From Halomonas sp. HL-93 (lineage in GTDB: Bacteria > Pseudomonadota > Gammaproteobacteria > Pseudomonadales > Halomonadaceae), in NCBI RefSeq assembly GCF_900086985.1, contig NZ_LT593974.1, forward strand, positions 1,426,001-1,490,000: DNA of 64,000 nt, read 5' to 3'. The position numbers and the translations under genes were made by a program. Below the pieces are notes generated by a model that had not been told where the DNA came from, ran no database searches, and saw only the letters and a program-made list of their open reading frames with translations. This document shows, one piece after another, positions 17,799 through 28,800 of this stretch (position 1 is the first letter of the stretch; every line of letters starts with the position of its first letter).

Positions 17799-18719
17799 CT
17801 ACTCGTCTTCCTCGCGCGCACCGCCTAAGGTGGCATGCAGCTGTTCGGCATTGTGGCGCAGCATATCGACATAGTGCGAGGCCGGCCCGTCGCTGCCGCT
17901 GAGTGCATCGGTGTAGAGCGGTCCCGCTAGGGGGAGGTCAGCATAGCGTGCCTGGGCGTCCATGTGGATTTTCGGTGTCGTACTCTCATAAAACAGCGCG
18001 GGTGGCCGCTTATCGGCGAGTTGCGCCTGCAGGCGGGCCATGGCGTCGGCCGTGCCGAACGTTTCGTGGTTAACGCCCCATAAAGCGGTGTAGTCGAAGT
18101 CATAGGCGTCGGCAAAGTAGGCCAACCCAGCTTCGCTGGTCACCAACGCCCGGTTGGTCTGGGGGATACCGCCCAAGCGCTCTTCAATGTCGGCGTCTAG
18201 CTGCTCAAGGGTTTGCTTGAGATCGTCGGCGCGTTGTTCAAATCCCTCGGCGTGATCTGGCGCATGCTCTGCCAGGGTCTCAGCGATCACGTCCACGTAG
18301 GCCGCAGCCCCTTTGGGAGCCATCCACATATGGGGGTCAGTATCGCCTTGATAACGGCCAGTATTAAGCGGAAGGGTGGGATAATCTGCCTGCTCGGCCA
18401 GTGCCACCATGGGTAAGTCATCTTCAACGATAGCCTGTACATCACGCAGCCACGGTTCTAATTCAAAGCCGTTGTAAAACACCAGGTCGGTTTCTTCTAA
18501 TGCCAGGACATTGGGTGGGGTAAGATCCCACCGGTGGACATCTTCGTCGGCCGGGACGATGACATTAACCTCCACATCGTCGCCCGCCACACGCTTGACT
18601 AAATCGGCGATTACCGAGAACGAAGCCACTACCCGAAGCGGGGTTTGCGCGGTTGCGGGAGCGCTGGCGATTAACAGCGCCAGTAAGAGCGTGCTCCCTT
18701 TGATGACATTCTTGCGCAT
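17799..18719 (-). CDS. Periplasmic metal-binding receptor, PsaA/ZnuA fold, without its ABC partners
   Basis: This 306-residue cluster A-I solute-binding protein delivers manganese, zinc or iron to an ABC importer. It has a signal peptide ending ATA near residue 24. The four predicted metal ligands are H62 (DVHRWDLTP), H130 (DPHMWMAP), E196 (TSEAGLAYF) and D271 (YTDALSG). Glu at the third position, where ZnuA has His, favours the PsaA/MntC/SitA group and so manganese or iron. No permease or ATPase gene is adjacent, so it must share another transporter or be a relic. A 15-bp near-palindrome lies 45 bases upstream. Confidence 0.85.
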   Translation of the reverse strand: MRKNVIKGSTLLLALLIASAPATAQTPLRVVASFSVIADLVKRVAGDDVEVNVIVPADEDVHRWDLTPPNVLALEETDLVFYNGFELEPWLRDVQAIVEDDLPMVALAEQADYPTLPLNTGRYQGDTDPHMWMAPKGAAAYVDVIAETLAEHAPDHAEGFEQRADDLKQTLEQLDADIEERLGGIPQTNRALVTSEAGLAYFADAYDFDYTALWGVNHETFGTADAMARLQAQLADKRPPALFYESTTPKIHMDAQARYADLPLAGPLYTDALSGSDGPASHYVDMLRHNAEQLHATLGGAREEDE

Positions 18720-18763
18720 TCCACGCTCCTGGCTGTCTTAAAAAGCAACCGATGATAAAGATT

Positions 18764-18778
18764 GTAATGCCGCGTTAC
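18764..18778. promoter_or_regulatory. Near-perfect palindrome upstream of the metal-receptor gene
   Basis: GTAATGCCGCGTTAC is a 15-base dyad with one mismatched pair, centred about 52 bases before the receptor start. A metal-responsive repressor would be expected here; the sequence does not clearly match a known Zur, Fur or MntR box. Confidence 0.35.
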
Positions 18779-19087
18779 TAGTTCCCGTGTGCTGGAAGCG
18801 GTCTTCAAACGCTACGTTATCATCCTGCTAGGAAGATACAATTTAACAGCATAGTCTTTTCCCATCAGGTACCACGTCTTTATGCCGGTTTTAAACGCCA
18901 CCATCCGACTTCAGCATCGGCCCTATGGCTTCTCAGTCAGCCGCCGGACAAGTTCGTGACGTACGAACCTGCATGGCGTTACAATCGAGTCATATTTAGC
19001 GGAAATGGCAAGTCACCACTGACCTGGGTGACTCTCCGGGTAACACGCGAGCCATTGCACTGAAATTTATCGGGGTTTCAATTTGTT
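18779..19087. other. Intergenic region and trpG leader
   Basis: About 310 bases without a gene-like frame, where trpE would often be found. It holds two inverted repeats: GTTCGT/ACGAAC (18952-18968, 5-base spacer) and AGTCACC/GGTGACT (19011-19033, 9-base loop). I see no run of tryptophan codons, so a classical attenuator is not supported. Confidence 0.5.
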
Positions 19088-19678
19088 ATGGCTCAAAAAG
19101 TATTGATGCTCGACAACTATGATAGCTTCACGTTTAACATCGTCCAATACTTGGTGGAATTGGGTGCTGACGTCGTGACCTACCGTAATGACGAGATCAC
19201 CATTGGGCAGATCGAAGCGCTTGGGCTGACACATTTGGTGATCTCGCCTGGCCCCTGTACGCCCAACGAGGCGGGCATTTCCCTGGCGGCCATTGAGCAT
19301 TTTGCAGGCCAGTTGCCGATATTGGGGGTCTGCCTGGGGCATCAGGCGATTGGCCAGGTCTACGGCGGCCAGGTGGTGCGCGCACCGCAGGTAATGCACG
19401 GTAAAACGTCGGCGGTCCAGCATGATAACCACGGGGTATTTACAGGATTGGATAACCCGCTGGAAGTTACCCGTTACCACTCGCTGGTGGTGGATACACA
19501 GTGCTTGCCCGACTGCCTGGAAATCACCGCCTGGACCGATGATGATGACGTCACACCAGGGGTTATCATGGGCTTGCGCCACCGGGAATTGGATATTGAA
19601 GGCGTTCAGTTCCACCCTGAATCGATCCTTACCCGTCAAGGCCATGCGCTACTGGCCAACTTTTTACAACGCGGCTGA
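19088..19678 (+). CDS. trpG: Anthranilate synthase component II (glutamine amidotransferase)
   Basis: This 196-residue class I amidotransferase releases ammonia from glutamine for anthranilate synthesis. The catalytic triad is C82 in GVCLGHQ with H176 and E178 in [22 protein letters not shown] at the N-terminus and [11 protein letters not shown] are family hallmarks. In many bacteria such a subunit also serves PabB, and pabB is present at 36353. It is the first gene of trpG-trpD-trpC; its usual partner trpE is not in this window. Confidence 0.94.
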   Translation: MAQKVLMLDNYDSFTFNIVQYLVELGADVVTYRNDEITIGQIEALGLTHLVISPGPCTPNEAGISLAAIEHFAGQLPILGVCLGHQAIGQVYGGQVVRAPQVMHGKTSAVQHDNHGVFTGLDNPLEVTRYHSLVVDTQCLPDCLEITAWTDDDDVTPGVIMGLRHRELDIEGVQFHPESILTRQGHALLANFLQRG

Positions 19679-19714
19679 TCGCCGGTTTCACATGCTTTAG
19701 GGGCTTTTCTGTTC

Positions 19715-20734
19715 ATGCAAATGCGAGACGCAATTAACGCGGTGATGCGCCGCGAAGACCTCTCTTTCGATGCCATGCACGCACTGATGCGCCAAATCAT
19801 GACCGGTGAAGCGTCTGATGCCCAAATTGGTGGTTTGCTGGTGGGACTTGCCATGAAAGGCGAAAGCGCCGTTGAGATTAGCGCTGCCGCCCAGGTGATG
19901 CGCGAGCTGATGAAGCGCGTTGAGCTTAATACCGACAACGTAGTGGACATCGTCGGCACCGGTGGCGATGGGGCTAACCTGTTCAACGTGTCGACGGCGG
20001 CCAGTTTTGTGGCGTCCGCCGCGGGTGCTCACGTGGCCAAGCATGGCAACCGCAGTGTTTCATCGTCCTCCGGCAGTGCCGATCTTTTTGATGTGGCGGA
20101 TATCTACCTGGATCTTAAACCTGAGCAGGTAGCCCGCTGTATCGAACAGGTGGGCGTCGGCTTTATGTTTGCTCCCAACCATCACCCGGCAATGCGTTAC
20201 GCCATCGGCCCGCGCCGTGAAATGGGCGTGCGCACGTTGTTTAACATCCTGGGCCCACTGACCAACCCGGCCAGCGCGCCGAATCAGGTGCTTGGTGTGT
20301 ATGCACCGTCGCTGGTGCCGCTAATGGCCGAGGTGCTAAATAAGCTCGGCAGCCGCCATGTGCTGGTAGTGCATTCCGAGGATGGCCTGGACGAAATCTC
20401 CCTGGCGGCTCCGACCCAGGTGGCGGAACTCAAGGACGGTGAGATTACCCAGTACACCATTACTCCGGAAGACTTGGGTATTGAGCGCCAAAGCTTGGCC
20501 GCTCTTAAAGCAACCAGCGCCGAAGACAGCTTGCGGTTGGTGAAAGCCGCATTATGTGGCGAAGGTGCAGCGGCGGATATCGTCGCGCTGAATGCCGGTG
20601 CCGCGCTTTACTGCGCGGGCGTGGCCGATAACCTGAAAGAGGGCGTGATGCTGGCACAGGATGCCCAAGCCTCCAAATTACCGCTTGAAAAACTTAAAGA
20701 GCTGTCTCACTTCACCAGCGTTTTTAAGCAGTAG
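19715..20734 (+). CDS. trpD: Anthranilate phosphoribosyltransferase
   Basis: This 339-residue enzyme transfers the phosphoribosyl group of PRPP to anthranilate, the second step of tryptophan synthesis. The PRPP-binding GTGGDG is at 81-86. [25 protein letters not shown] and the metal-binding DGLDE (near 225) follow in the expected order. It starts 36 bases after trpG and is followed by trpC after 55 bases, part of which is a tandem repeat. Confidence 0.96.
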   Translation: MQMRDAINAVMRREDLSFDAMHALMRQIMTGEASDAQIGGLLVGLAMKGESAVEISAAAQVMRELMKRVELNTDNVVDIVGTGGDGANLFNVSTAASFVASAAGAHVAKHGNRSVSSSSGSADLFDVADIYLDLKPEQVARCIEQVGVGFMFAPNHHPAMRYAIGPRREMGVRTLFNILGPLTNPASAPNQVLGVYAPSLVPLMAEVLNKLGSRHVLVVHSEDGLDEISLAAPTQVAELKDGEITQYTITPEDLGIERQSLAALKATSAEDSLRLVKAALCGEGAAADIVALNAGAALYCAGVADNLKEGVMLAQDAQASKLPLEKLKELSHFTSVFKQ

Positions 20735-20747
20735 GCCCTTAAACACG

Positions 20748-20777
20748 GTAAGTTTTAAACAAGTAAGTTTTAAACAA
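20748..20777 (+). repeat. Two tandem 15-bp repeats between trpD and trpC
   Basis: GTAAGTTTTAAACAA occurs twice head to tail with no mismatch, immediately before the trpC ribosome-binding site. Each copy contains the palindrome GTTTAAAC-like core TTTAAA. It looks like a recent slippage duplication. Confidence 0.85.
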
Positions 20778-20789
20778 GAAGAGATCACC

Positions 20790-21593
20790 ATGACTCAACA
20801 GGCAACGCCCACGATTTTAACGCGCATCCTGGACCGCAAGGCCCAGGAAGTGGCCGAGCGCCGCCAAGCTGTTTCTGAAGCGGATTTACTGTCATTGGGT
20901 GAAAAACAGAGCGCCCCCCGGGGATTTATCGAGGCGCTGAACACGCGTATTGCGGCTGGTGACCCGGCGGTCATCGCCGAGGTCAAAAAAGCCTCACCCT
21001 CCAAGGGCGTAATTCGCGAGGAGTTTCACCCGGCGGATATCGCCAAAAGCTATACCCAGGGCGGGGCGGCGTGCCTATCGGTACTTACCGATGCGGATTT
21101 TTTCCAAGGTCATGAAGATTACTTGATCGCCGCGCGTGATGCCTGTCCGCTACCGGTGATTCGCAAAGATTTCATTACCCACGGCTACCAAGTGGCCGAG
21201 GCTCGGGCGATTGGGGCCGATTGCATCCTGTTGATTGTGGCTGCCCTGGATGACGCCCAACTCCACGACCTGAACCAACAAGCCATTGCCCTTGGCATGG
21301 ACGTGCTGGTGGAAGTCCACAATACCGACGAAATGGCGCGTGCCCTGGCGCTGGATCTGAAGTTGGTGGGCATCAACAATCGCAATCTGCATACCTTTGA
21401 GACCAGCTTGAACACCACGCTTGAATTGCTGCCGCGTATTCCTGACGGCGTGACAGTAATAACCGAATCGGGTATCCACACCCGCGACGATGTGGAGTTG
21501 ATGCGTGACCACGAGGTTAACGGCTTCCTGGTGGGCGAAGTCTTTATGCGCGAAAGCGACCCCGGAGAGGCGCTTAAGCGGCTTTTCTTTTAA
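20790..21593 (+). CDS. trpC: Indole-3-glycerol phosphate synthase
   Basis: This 267-residue TIM-barrel enzyme closes the indole ring in tryptophan synthesis. It shows the family blocks [28 protein letters not shown] (catalytic Lys), [25 protein letters not shown] (catalytic Lys), GINNRNL and [14 protein letters not shown] 20790 follows AAGAAGAG; an open frame extends into trpD but lacks similarity. Unlike the enterobacterial enzyme it is not fused to TrpF. Its stop codon overlaps the stop of the convergent RND gene. Confidence 0.96.
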   Translation: MTQQATPTILTRILDRKAQEVAERRQAVSEADLLSLGEKQSAPRGFIEALNTRIAAGDPAVIAEVKKASPSKGVIREEFHPADIAKSYTQGGAACLSVLTDADFFQGHEDYLIAARDACPLPVIRKDFITHGYQVAEARAIGADCILLIVAALDDAQLHDLNQQAIALGMDVLVEVHNTDEMARALALDLKLVGINNRNLHTFETSLNTTLELLPRIPDGVTVITESGIHTRDDVELMRDHEVNGFLVGEVFMRESDPGEALKRLFF

Positions 21594-24500
21594 ACCGTTG
21601 GTCGTTTTATCCGCCAACTGAGCACGGCAACGGTCAGCGCTGGCAAAAAGGTAACGGTGACAATCGCGGTGCCGAGCAGTCCAAAAAGCACGATGGCGCC
21701 GACGCCGCGGTATAGCTCGGTGCCTTCACCGGGCAAAAACACCAGTGGCGATAGCCCACACAGCGTGGTGAGTGTGGTCATCGCAATGGGTCGCAAGCGA
21801 CTTTCCACCGCATTAAAGACCGCGTCTCGAACGCCCATTGATGTTTCGCGCAGGTTCTCGCGGGCCTGGTGAACCACCAAAATTGGATTGTTGACCACGG
21901 TGCCCATAAGAATCAAAAAGCCCAGCATGGTGATCATGTCAAACGGCTGGCTGATGGCATTCAGGCCAAAGCGTGGCAGCACTGCCCCCACGGTATTCAT
22001 CAGCCATAGCCCGACGATGCCACCGGCCGCGCCGAGGGGGATGGTCGCCAGAATCAGCAGCGGATAGCCCCAGTGGGCGAAAATCGCCACCAGCAATAAA
22101 TACACAATTGCCAGCGCAATCAACCCGTTGCTGGTTAACGATTGGCGAGTGGCGTCGAGCTGGTCGCCCGCGCCGCTTACCGTGACATCGATACTGCCCG
22201 GTAGCTCACCTTCGTCGCGCATTGGCTCGATAACGTCACGCTGCATTCGCTCGATACCTGCCTCAAGTGCCACGCTGCGCGGGGGAATCACGTCGAGGGT
22301 AACGCTGCGCCGACCATCGACCCGGCGGATGGTGGCGGTGCCCACTGTTTCTTCAATATCGGCTACATCATTGAGCGGCACATTGAACCCAGCAGGTGTA
22401 TGAAGGGGTAGGCTAGCCAATTGGTCGAGGTCGATATCGCCTGCTTCTGGACCGTAGCCATATAGGTCAATTTTTTCATCGTCGAGATAAAAATCATCCA
22501 GGTACGACCCATTGGTCAGCACCGCAATTGCCGTGCCCAGGGCGTCGGTATCAAATCCCAGCTCAGCCGCTCGCTCCCAGTCGGGGTAAACTTCAATCAG
22601 CGGCTGGCCGAGGTCCAGCGCAGAGGGGCGCGATTGAATGCGCGGGTTGTCGAAGGTGTCTTCTGCGCGTTCGTAAATTTGATTGGCGGTGGCATAGAGC
22701 GCTTCCAGGTCATTGCCTGCAATATCCAGCGTGATGCTGCGCGTGCCGCCGTCGTTACTCGAGATGATCGAGCCGCGCGCGGCAAAGGCGCGCATGTCCG
22801 GGTAGGCCTCAAAACGCTCGGTGAGGGCGTCCATCAGCGCTTCAATGTGGTTGGGGTCGATGGTTTCGGCAATGATGCGCAGGCTCTGCGCTTCTGCTTG
22901 AATGCCCATGGTACGGATCGGTGGAACATCGGTGTCGCCACCCTCAAAGTCCTCCGGGGCGGCTTCCACATGGGGGCCCAGTTCACGCTGCAGCGCCTGG
23001 GCTATCTCGTCCATGGTGGCGAGGTTGTAGCTGGCGGGTGCATTCATGCTGACAAACGTTTTGGCTTCTTCGCCTTCGGGCAGGTACTCGGCGGGTGGTG
23101 TCAGCCAAACAAAAATTGCCACGCCGCCGACGATGCCGAGTACGATCGCGGCCAGGCGTCGTCCGGCGCTTTTAATCATGCCATTAACTACCCACAAACA
23201 CGCGCTCATCCAGCGCGGGCGCTTGGCATTGCCATTATCACGGCCGCGAAAATCGATATGTGCGCCAAGGGTGGGGATGACGGTAATCGCCACGACCATC
23301 GAGATCAGGATCGAGGTGGAGATTGCCACGGCAATATCGGAGTAGAGCTGCCCGGCTTCCTGCTCGATAAAGAAAATCGGCACAAACACCAGAACGGTGG
23401 TCAGCGTTGAGGCGAGCACCGCCGGCCAGACCTGCTTGACGCCTTCAAGCGCGGCTTGAAAGCGGGCCAGCCCGCGGCGCCGCTGGGTTTCAATACTCTC
23501 GAGCACGACAATGGTGTTGTCGATGGTCATGCCGATAGCAAAGGCTACCCCTGCCAGGGAAATCACGTTTAGCGTGCGCCCGGCCAGCATTAGCCCGAGA
23601 AACGCGGCAATGGTGCAAATGGGGATACCGATAACGCCGGCGAAGGTGGCCCGAGCTGAGCGTAGAAAGGCATACATGACCAGCGTGGCGAACAGCGCCC
23701 CCAGACCGAGGTTTACCCAGACGTTGGCGATCGATGATTCTACGTAGCGCACGTCGTCGTTTGACAGGGTGATCTGCATGCCTTGTTCGGCTAGCAGGCC
23801 ACCGTTCAAAGCCTCAACTTCTTCAAGCATGTCACGCTTGATGTCGATCACGTTGGCCCCCGGCTCCCGGCGAACTTGAACGCTGAGCACCGGCTCGCCA
23901 GCGGCGTTATACGATCGCGAGGTGAGCTCGGCGTAGGACTGCTGCACCTCAGCGACATCACCGAGTCGAATGACTTCGTCACCCTGGCGCCTGAGGATTA
24001 ATGCTTCCAGGCTTTCTACGTCTTCAAAGCGCCCCACGGTGCGCAGCAAATAGCGCCGCTTGCCGCTTTCCAAGTCACCGCTTGAGACGTCTTGATTACG
24101 TTCCTGTAGGGCAGCTTGAATGTCGCTGATACTGAGGTCGCGGGCGGCCAGCGCGTCGGGGTTGATCAGCAACTGCATTTGCCGTTCGGCCCCGCCAGAG
24201 ACGGTCACTTCCGACACCCCGGTGACACTTTCCATGCGCGGGCGCACATTATCTTCCAGGTAATCGCGCATGGCCGGCATGTCGAGCTGGCGAGGGTTGC
24301 CCTCGCGTGGGCCGACGTTGAAATACATGAACGCGTTGGCCGAAAACGAGTTGGCGACAATGCGCGGCTGATCAACATTGGTAGGGTAGGAGGGTACCTG
24401 GCTCAGGGCGTTATTGACCCGAATCAGCGTTTCGGTGAGGTCGACGCCAAAAGGAAACTCGAGCTCGATTTCAGCGCTGCCGCTGCTGGCGGTGGACTCC

Positions 24501-24733
24501 ATGCGCTGTAGATTGGGCACGTTGCGTAGATATTCTTCCTGCTCGATAAGGATATCTTTTTCAATATCCTGCGGGTTAGCACCGGCCCACTGGGTCTCGA
24601 CGCCAATCACCCGGGTTTCCAGGTCGGGAATCATCTGCACGGGAATTCGCCAGATGGCGGCAATGCCCACAATCATTAAAATCAGAGTGACCACGCTGAC
24701 TAAAATGCCGTGACGGATAATGGCGGCAAACAT
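21590..24733 (-). CDS. RND-family efflux pump inner-membrane subunit
   Basis: This 1047-residue proton-driven antiporter is of AcrB/MexB-like (HAE-RND) size, with twelve predicted membrane helices in two homologous halves and large periplasmic loops after helices 1 and 7. The N-terminal [29 protein letters not shown] fits the family. Helix 4 reads [14 protein letters not shown]: one Asp is kept and the second, common in AcrB (DD), is Asn. The C-terminal half has [12 protein letters not shown]. Substrate unknown. The adaptor gene lies 17 bases upstream in the same operon; no outer-membrane channel gene follows. Confidence 0.92.
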   Translation of the reverse strand: MFAAIIRHGILVSVVTLILMIVGIAAIWRIPVQMIPDLETRVIGVETQWAGANPQDIEKDILIEQEEYLRNVPNLQRMESTASSGSAEIELEFPFGVDLTETLIRVNNALSQVPSYPTNVDQPRIVANSFSANAFMYFNVGPREGNPRQLDMPAMRDYLEDNVRPRMESVTGVSEVTVSGGAERQMQLLINPDALAARDLSISDIQAALQERNQDVSSGDLESGKRRYLLRTVGRFEDVESLEALILRRQGDEVIRLGDVAEVQQSYAELTSRSYNAAGEPVLSVQVRREPGANVIDIKRDMLEEVEALNGGLLAEQGMQITLSNDDVRYVESSIANVWVNLGLGALFATLVMYAFLRSARATFAGVIGIPICTIAAFLGLMLAGRTLNVISLAGVAFAIGMTIDNTIVVLESIETQRRRGLARFQAALEGVKQVWPAVLASTLTTVLVFVPIFFIEQEAGQLYSDIAVAISTSILISMVVAITVIPTLGAHIDFRGRDNGNAKRPRWMSACLWVVNGMIKSAGRRLAAIVLGIVGGVAIFVWLTPPAEYLPEGEEAKTFVSMNAPASYNLATMDEIAQALQRELGPHVEAAPEDFEGGDTDVPPIRTMGIQAEAQSLRIIAETIDPNHIEALMDALTERFEAYPDMRAFAARGSIISSNDGGTRSITLDIAGNDLEALYATANQIYERAEDTFDNPRIQSRPSALDLGQPLIEVYPDWERAAELGFDTDALGTAIAVLTNGSYLDDFYLDDEKIDLYGYGPEAGDIDLDQLASLPLHTPAGFNVPLNDVADIEETVGTATIRRVDGRRSVTLDVIPPRSVALEAGIERMQRDVIEPMRDEGELPGSIDVTVSGAGDQLDATRQSLTSNGLIALAIVYLLLVAIFAHWGYPLLILATIPLGAAGGIVGLWLMNTVGAVLPRFGLNAISQPFDMITMLGFLILMGTVVNNPILVVHQARENLRETSMGVRDAVFNAVESRLRPIAMTTLTTLCGLSPLVFLPGEGTELYRGVGAIVLFGLLGTAIVTVTFLPALTVAVLSWRIKRPTV

Positions 24734-24750
24734 GCGCGAGGGCGCTCCTT

Positions 24751-25824
24751 TTAATCGTCAGTTAGGGACAAGGATTGCCCCTCCTCAAGGCGCTCGTTGC
24801 CCACCACAACGACGCGATCACCCTCCGCAATGCCATCATGGACGGCAACATTGCCCTCATGGCTGTCGCCGATCTCGACGCGTTGCTCGTAAGCCCGCCA
24901 TTCGCCGTCTTCCTCACGGGCAAGCCAAACACTCACGCTGCCATCCGGGCGACGGATAAGTGCATCGCGGGGAACGCTGGGGCCTGATTCGCCCTCGATA
25001 CGCAAACGCCCCTCAACCGCCATGCCAGGGAGCAAACTGAGCGACTCGCGGGGTTCGGCACGTAGCAGGAATTGGCGGCTATTGGTGTCTTGCGGTACCT
25101 GCGCCTGGGGACGGGCTTTATGCCACTGGTTGTCGCCTTCCTGGCGTATCTCAAGGATGGCGTCATCCATTTGCGAGTAGGCGGAGAAGGGTACTGAGAA
25201 ATCAACCGTTAACGAGTCAATATCGACCAGCGTCATTAACGTGTCGCCGGGTGTGACCCATTCGCCGACGTCGCTTTCCCGTTGGGTGATCAGAGCGTTG
25301 AAGGGAGCGGTGATGTCGTGACGTGATACGCGCAGCTCCCAAAGACCCTGTTCCGCCTTCTGAGCATTCAGGGTGGCTTCAGCGGCGGCCAGGGTATTTT
25401 GCCGCTGGCGCTGTTCGCTGGCGGCAATATTTTGCTGTGCGGATAACTGGTTGGCTTCGTTGAGCCGCTGACGGGCGTCATCGCGATCGGCACGGGCCTG
25501 TTCAACATTGGCCTCGGCACGCTGGCGTTCCAGTTCAGCTTCTCGGCTATCCAGCGCCATCAGGCGTTCGCCTTGGCTTACCCGGTCGCCAAGTGCGACG
25601 TCAAGCGTCGTGACTTGGCCCGCCTCGGCGCTGGAGACCTGGGACGTGCGCGGTGCACTGACGCTGCCGTTCAAGCGCAACATCTCAACACGCGGGGTTT
25701 CTTCAACCAGCAGGGTTTCTACCCGTGTTTCCTGGGCGGTGGCCGTACCCGCTGTCACCATCAGCAAGGTCAGCGCCACTGTGCACGCCCTGAAAGTGCG
25801 GCCGATAGACCGGAAACGTCGCAA
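24751..25824 (-). CDS. RND efflux periplasmic adaptor (HlyD/AcrA family)
   Basis: This 357-residue membrane-fusion protein bridges the RND pump to an outer-membrane channel. It has a signal peptide ending near ATAQ (about residue 30), a lipoyl half-motif AGQVTTLDVALGDRVSQGERLMALDSREAE, an alpha-helical hairpin rich in Ala, Gln and Arg (about 90-160), then ITAPFNALITQRESDVGEWVTPGDTL. Beta-barrel and membrane-proximal domains follow. It is the first gene of the two-gene operon. Confidence 0.92.
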   Translation of the reverse strand: MRRFRSIGRTFRACTVALTLLMVTAGTATAQETRVETLLVEETPRVEMLRLNGSVSAPRTSQVSSAEAGQVTTLDVALGDRVSQGERLMALDSREAELERQRAEANVEQARADRDDARQRLNEANQLSAQQNIAASEQRQRQNTLAAAEATLNAQKAEQGLWELRVSRHDITAPFNALITQRESDVGEWVTPGDTLMTLVDIDSLTVDFSVPFSAYSQMDDAILEIRQEGDNQWHKARPQAQVPQDTNSRQFLLRAEPRESLSLLPGMAVEGRLRIEGESGPSVPRDALIRRPDGSVSVWLAREEDGEWRAYEQRVEIGDSHEGNVAVHDGIAEGDRVVVVGNERLEEGQSLSLTDD

Positions 25825-25895
25825 GTTAACTCATCCTTCACCTCAAGCAATGCCTCAGCATGCCATAATAGAACGGTCGATTGGCGTTGGTGAGA

Positions 25896-28800
25896 TCAAC
25901 GTTGTCCGCGCTTGAGTGCGCCTAGTAGCGCTTGCAGCGGGTGTTCAAGGGTTTGCGCGGAGTAGCGCTTGACCTGACTGCGGCACGAATAACCGGTGGC
26001 TAATAATTTGCCCGCGTTTTCGTCGGCGTCCACCTGCGGCTGCCAGGATTGAGCGTAAATGGTTCTGGAGGTGGCGGTATTACGGGTTTCATGGCCGTAA
26101 GTGCCGGACATGCCGCAGCAGCCGGTGCTGACCAGCTCAAGCTCCAGCCCGAAGGCCGCGAACACCTGTTGCCACGCCTTGGGGCTGCCCGGCGCGTTAG
26201 TGCTTTCGGTGCAGTGGGAAAGCAGCTTGAAGCCGGGGTCGTTCACCTTCAGCGGACGGGTGGCGAGGGTGTTAAGGCGAGTCGTCAGCCATTCCTGCAG
26301 CATCAGCACCTCTGGCACCGCCTCATTGCCCAGCGCTTTGACGTACTCCTGGCGGTAAGTCAGCGTCATCGCCGGGTCGATACCCACCAGAGGGATCTCA
26401 AAGTGTGCCAGCGTGCGCAGCCGTTCGGCCTGTTTCTGCGCCGTGCGTTCAAACGCCCCCAGGAAGCCCTGTACGTGCAGTGGCTTGCCGTTGGCGGAAA
26501 AAGGCATCACGAACACCCGCAGGTTGAGCCGCGACAGCAGCTCGACGATATCCATCACCAGTTTGGCTTCAAAGTGGCTGGTAAACGCATCTTGGACGAT
26601 GATCACGCTGTTGGCGCGCTGCTGCTCGGTAAGCAGCGCAAGTGAGGTCGGCGTAGCCTCCGCCACACCCCAGGCGCGCAGCTTTTTCTTTAGGTTGGCG
26701 CGGGAAAGCGCTGGCGAGTCGCTAATGCCAATGCCTTTGCGCATCAGCTGTTCGACCCAGCGCTGGCCCATGACAGCGTTATACAGTGGGGCCAATCTGG
26801 CAAAGGTCGGCAGCATGAACTCGGTGCCACCGATCAGGTAATCACGCAGCGGGCGCAGGTAGCGGCCGTGGTAGAGCTCCAGAAACTGCGAGCGGAACTG
26901 CGGCACGTTGACCTTAACCGGGCACTGCCCCGCGCAGGACTTGCACGCCAGACAGCCCGCCATGGCATCGTAAACCTCGTGGGAGTAGTCGTGGTGCTGC
27001 TTGCGACTCAGCGAATTCGCCACCCGCAGCGGCAAGCTTTTGATAAAGCCCCAGCCGCCCTCGGCTTTTTTCTTGCGTGACTCCTCGACCACGTCGATCC
27101 CCGCTTGGGACTGCAGGCGCAGCCACTCGCGGATCAGGCTGGCGCGGCCTTTGGGGGAGTGGCGGCGATCGCGGGTGGCCTTCCATGATGGACACATGGG
27201 GTCGTCCACATCGTAGTTATAGCAGGCGCCATTACCGTTGCAGTACACCGCCGCGTCGTAGGCCTGCCAGGCCCGTTCGTCGATGGTGCGGTCAAGCTGG
27301 CCGCGCATCGGCACTTCGTCGATAGCCAGCAGCTCCGGGTCGTGCTCCCGGGCAATCAGCTCGCCCTTGTCTGATGGCGAGGCTATCTTGCCGGGGTTGA
27401 GCTGATTATAGGGGTCAAAGGCGGCTTTTACCCGTTGCAGACTTGGGTAGAGCTTGCCGAAAAATTTGGGGCCATACTCGGAGCGAACCCCCTTGCCGTG
27501 CTCGCCCCACAGCAGCCCCCCGTATTTCTGGGTGAGGGCGACTACCTCGTCGGAAATCTCCCGAATCAGCGCTTCCTGGGCGGGGTCTTTCATATCCAGC
27601 GCCGGGCGCACGTGGAGTACCCCTGCGTCCACGTGGCCGAACATACCGTAGGAGAGCCCGCGAGTATCCAGCGCGGCGCGAAACTCGGCAATATAATCGG
27701 CCAGGTGCTCGGGAGGCACGGCGGTATCTTCGACAAACGGCAGCGGGCGCTTTTCGCCCTGCACGTTGCCGAGCAACCCCACCGAGCGCTTACGCATGCC
27801 GTAGACTTTCTGAATCTGCGGGCGGCCTTCCGCCAGGGTATAGCCAAGCCGCTCGACCGTGGCGTCATGGCCTAGATGCTCGGTAAACACCCGAACGCGC
27901 TCGGCGAGGGCATCCGGGTCATCGTCGTTAAACTCTACCAGGTTGATGCCGCTGATCGGCGTATCGCCGGCCGGGAAAAATTCCGCCACGCTGTCCCAAA
28001 CGAAGTCATCCATCGCCAGCTGCAGCACGGTGTCGTCGATGGTCTCGATGGACGTGGGGCGCGCACTGGAGGCCATTAGCGCTTTGGCATCGCGCAGGGC
28101 CTCCATAAAGCCTGGGTAGCGAACGTTCACCAAGGTTGAATGCTTGGGGATCGGCAGGACGTTGAGTACCGCTTCATTAAGGAATCCAAGCGAGCCTTCC
28201 GAGCCGCATAGCAAACTGTTCAGATTGAGCTGGCCGTCCTGTTCGCGCAGGTGGGCCAGGTCAAAGCCGGTCAGGCAGCGGTTGAGCGGTGGAAACGTCG
28301 CCTCAATCAGTTCGCGCTGCTGGTCGATAATTTCAGCAGCGGTGGTGTGCACGCGGCCAAGGATGCCGTCTTTCGCGCATTCAGCGGTTTCTTCTTCCGA
28401 GGACAGCGAGCGGCTGTGTAAGTGCTTGCCGCCCAGCAAAATCGTATCCAGTTCCAGCACGTGGTCACGGGTTTTGCCATACTCGCAGCTGCCCTGACCG
28501 CTGGCGTCGGTGGCAATCATGCCGCCAATGGTGGCGCGGTTGGAGGTGGAAAGCTCCGGGGCAAAAAACAGGCCGTGGGGTTTGAGCGCCGCGTTGAGCT
28601 GGTCTTTGACCACGCCCGCCTGAACGCGCACCCGGCGATGCTCGACGTCGATCTCGATAATCCGGTTCATGTGGCGTGAGACATCCACCACAATGCCGTC
28701 GGTCAGCGACTGGCCGTTGGTGCCGGTGCCGCCGCCCCGCGGGGTGAGCACGATATCGCGATGGGGGACTTCACCGGCCAGTTTGGCCAGCCGCTCCAGG

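Noticed and set aside
19011..19033. Classical trp attenuator
   Set aside because: A leader peptide with adjacent Trp codons and a T-run terminator were not found.
22634..23410. A 258-residue open frame opposite the RND pump gene
   Set aside because: It is a long antisense frame caused by high third-position GC. It shows no domain and has no ribosome-binding site.
26049..26645. A 198-residue open frame opposite ydiJ
   Set aside because: Low-complexity His/Gln/Arg-rich translation typical of an antisense shadow; the ydiJ frame is clearly coding.
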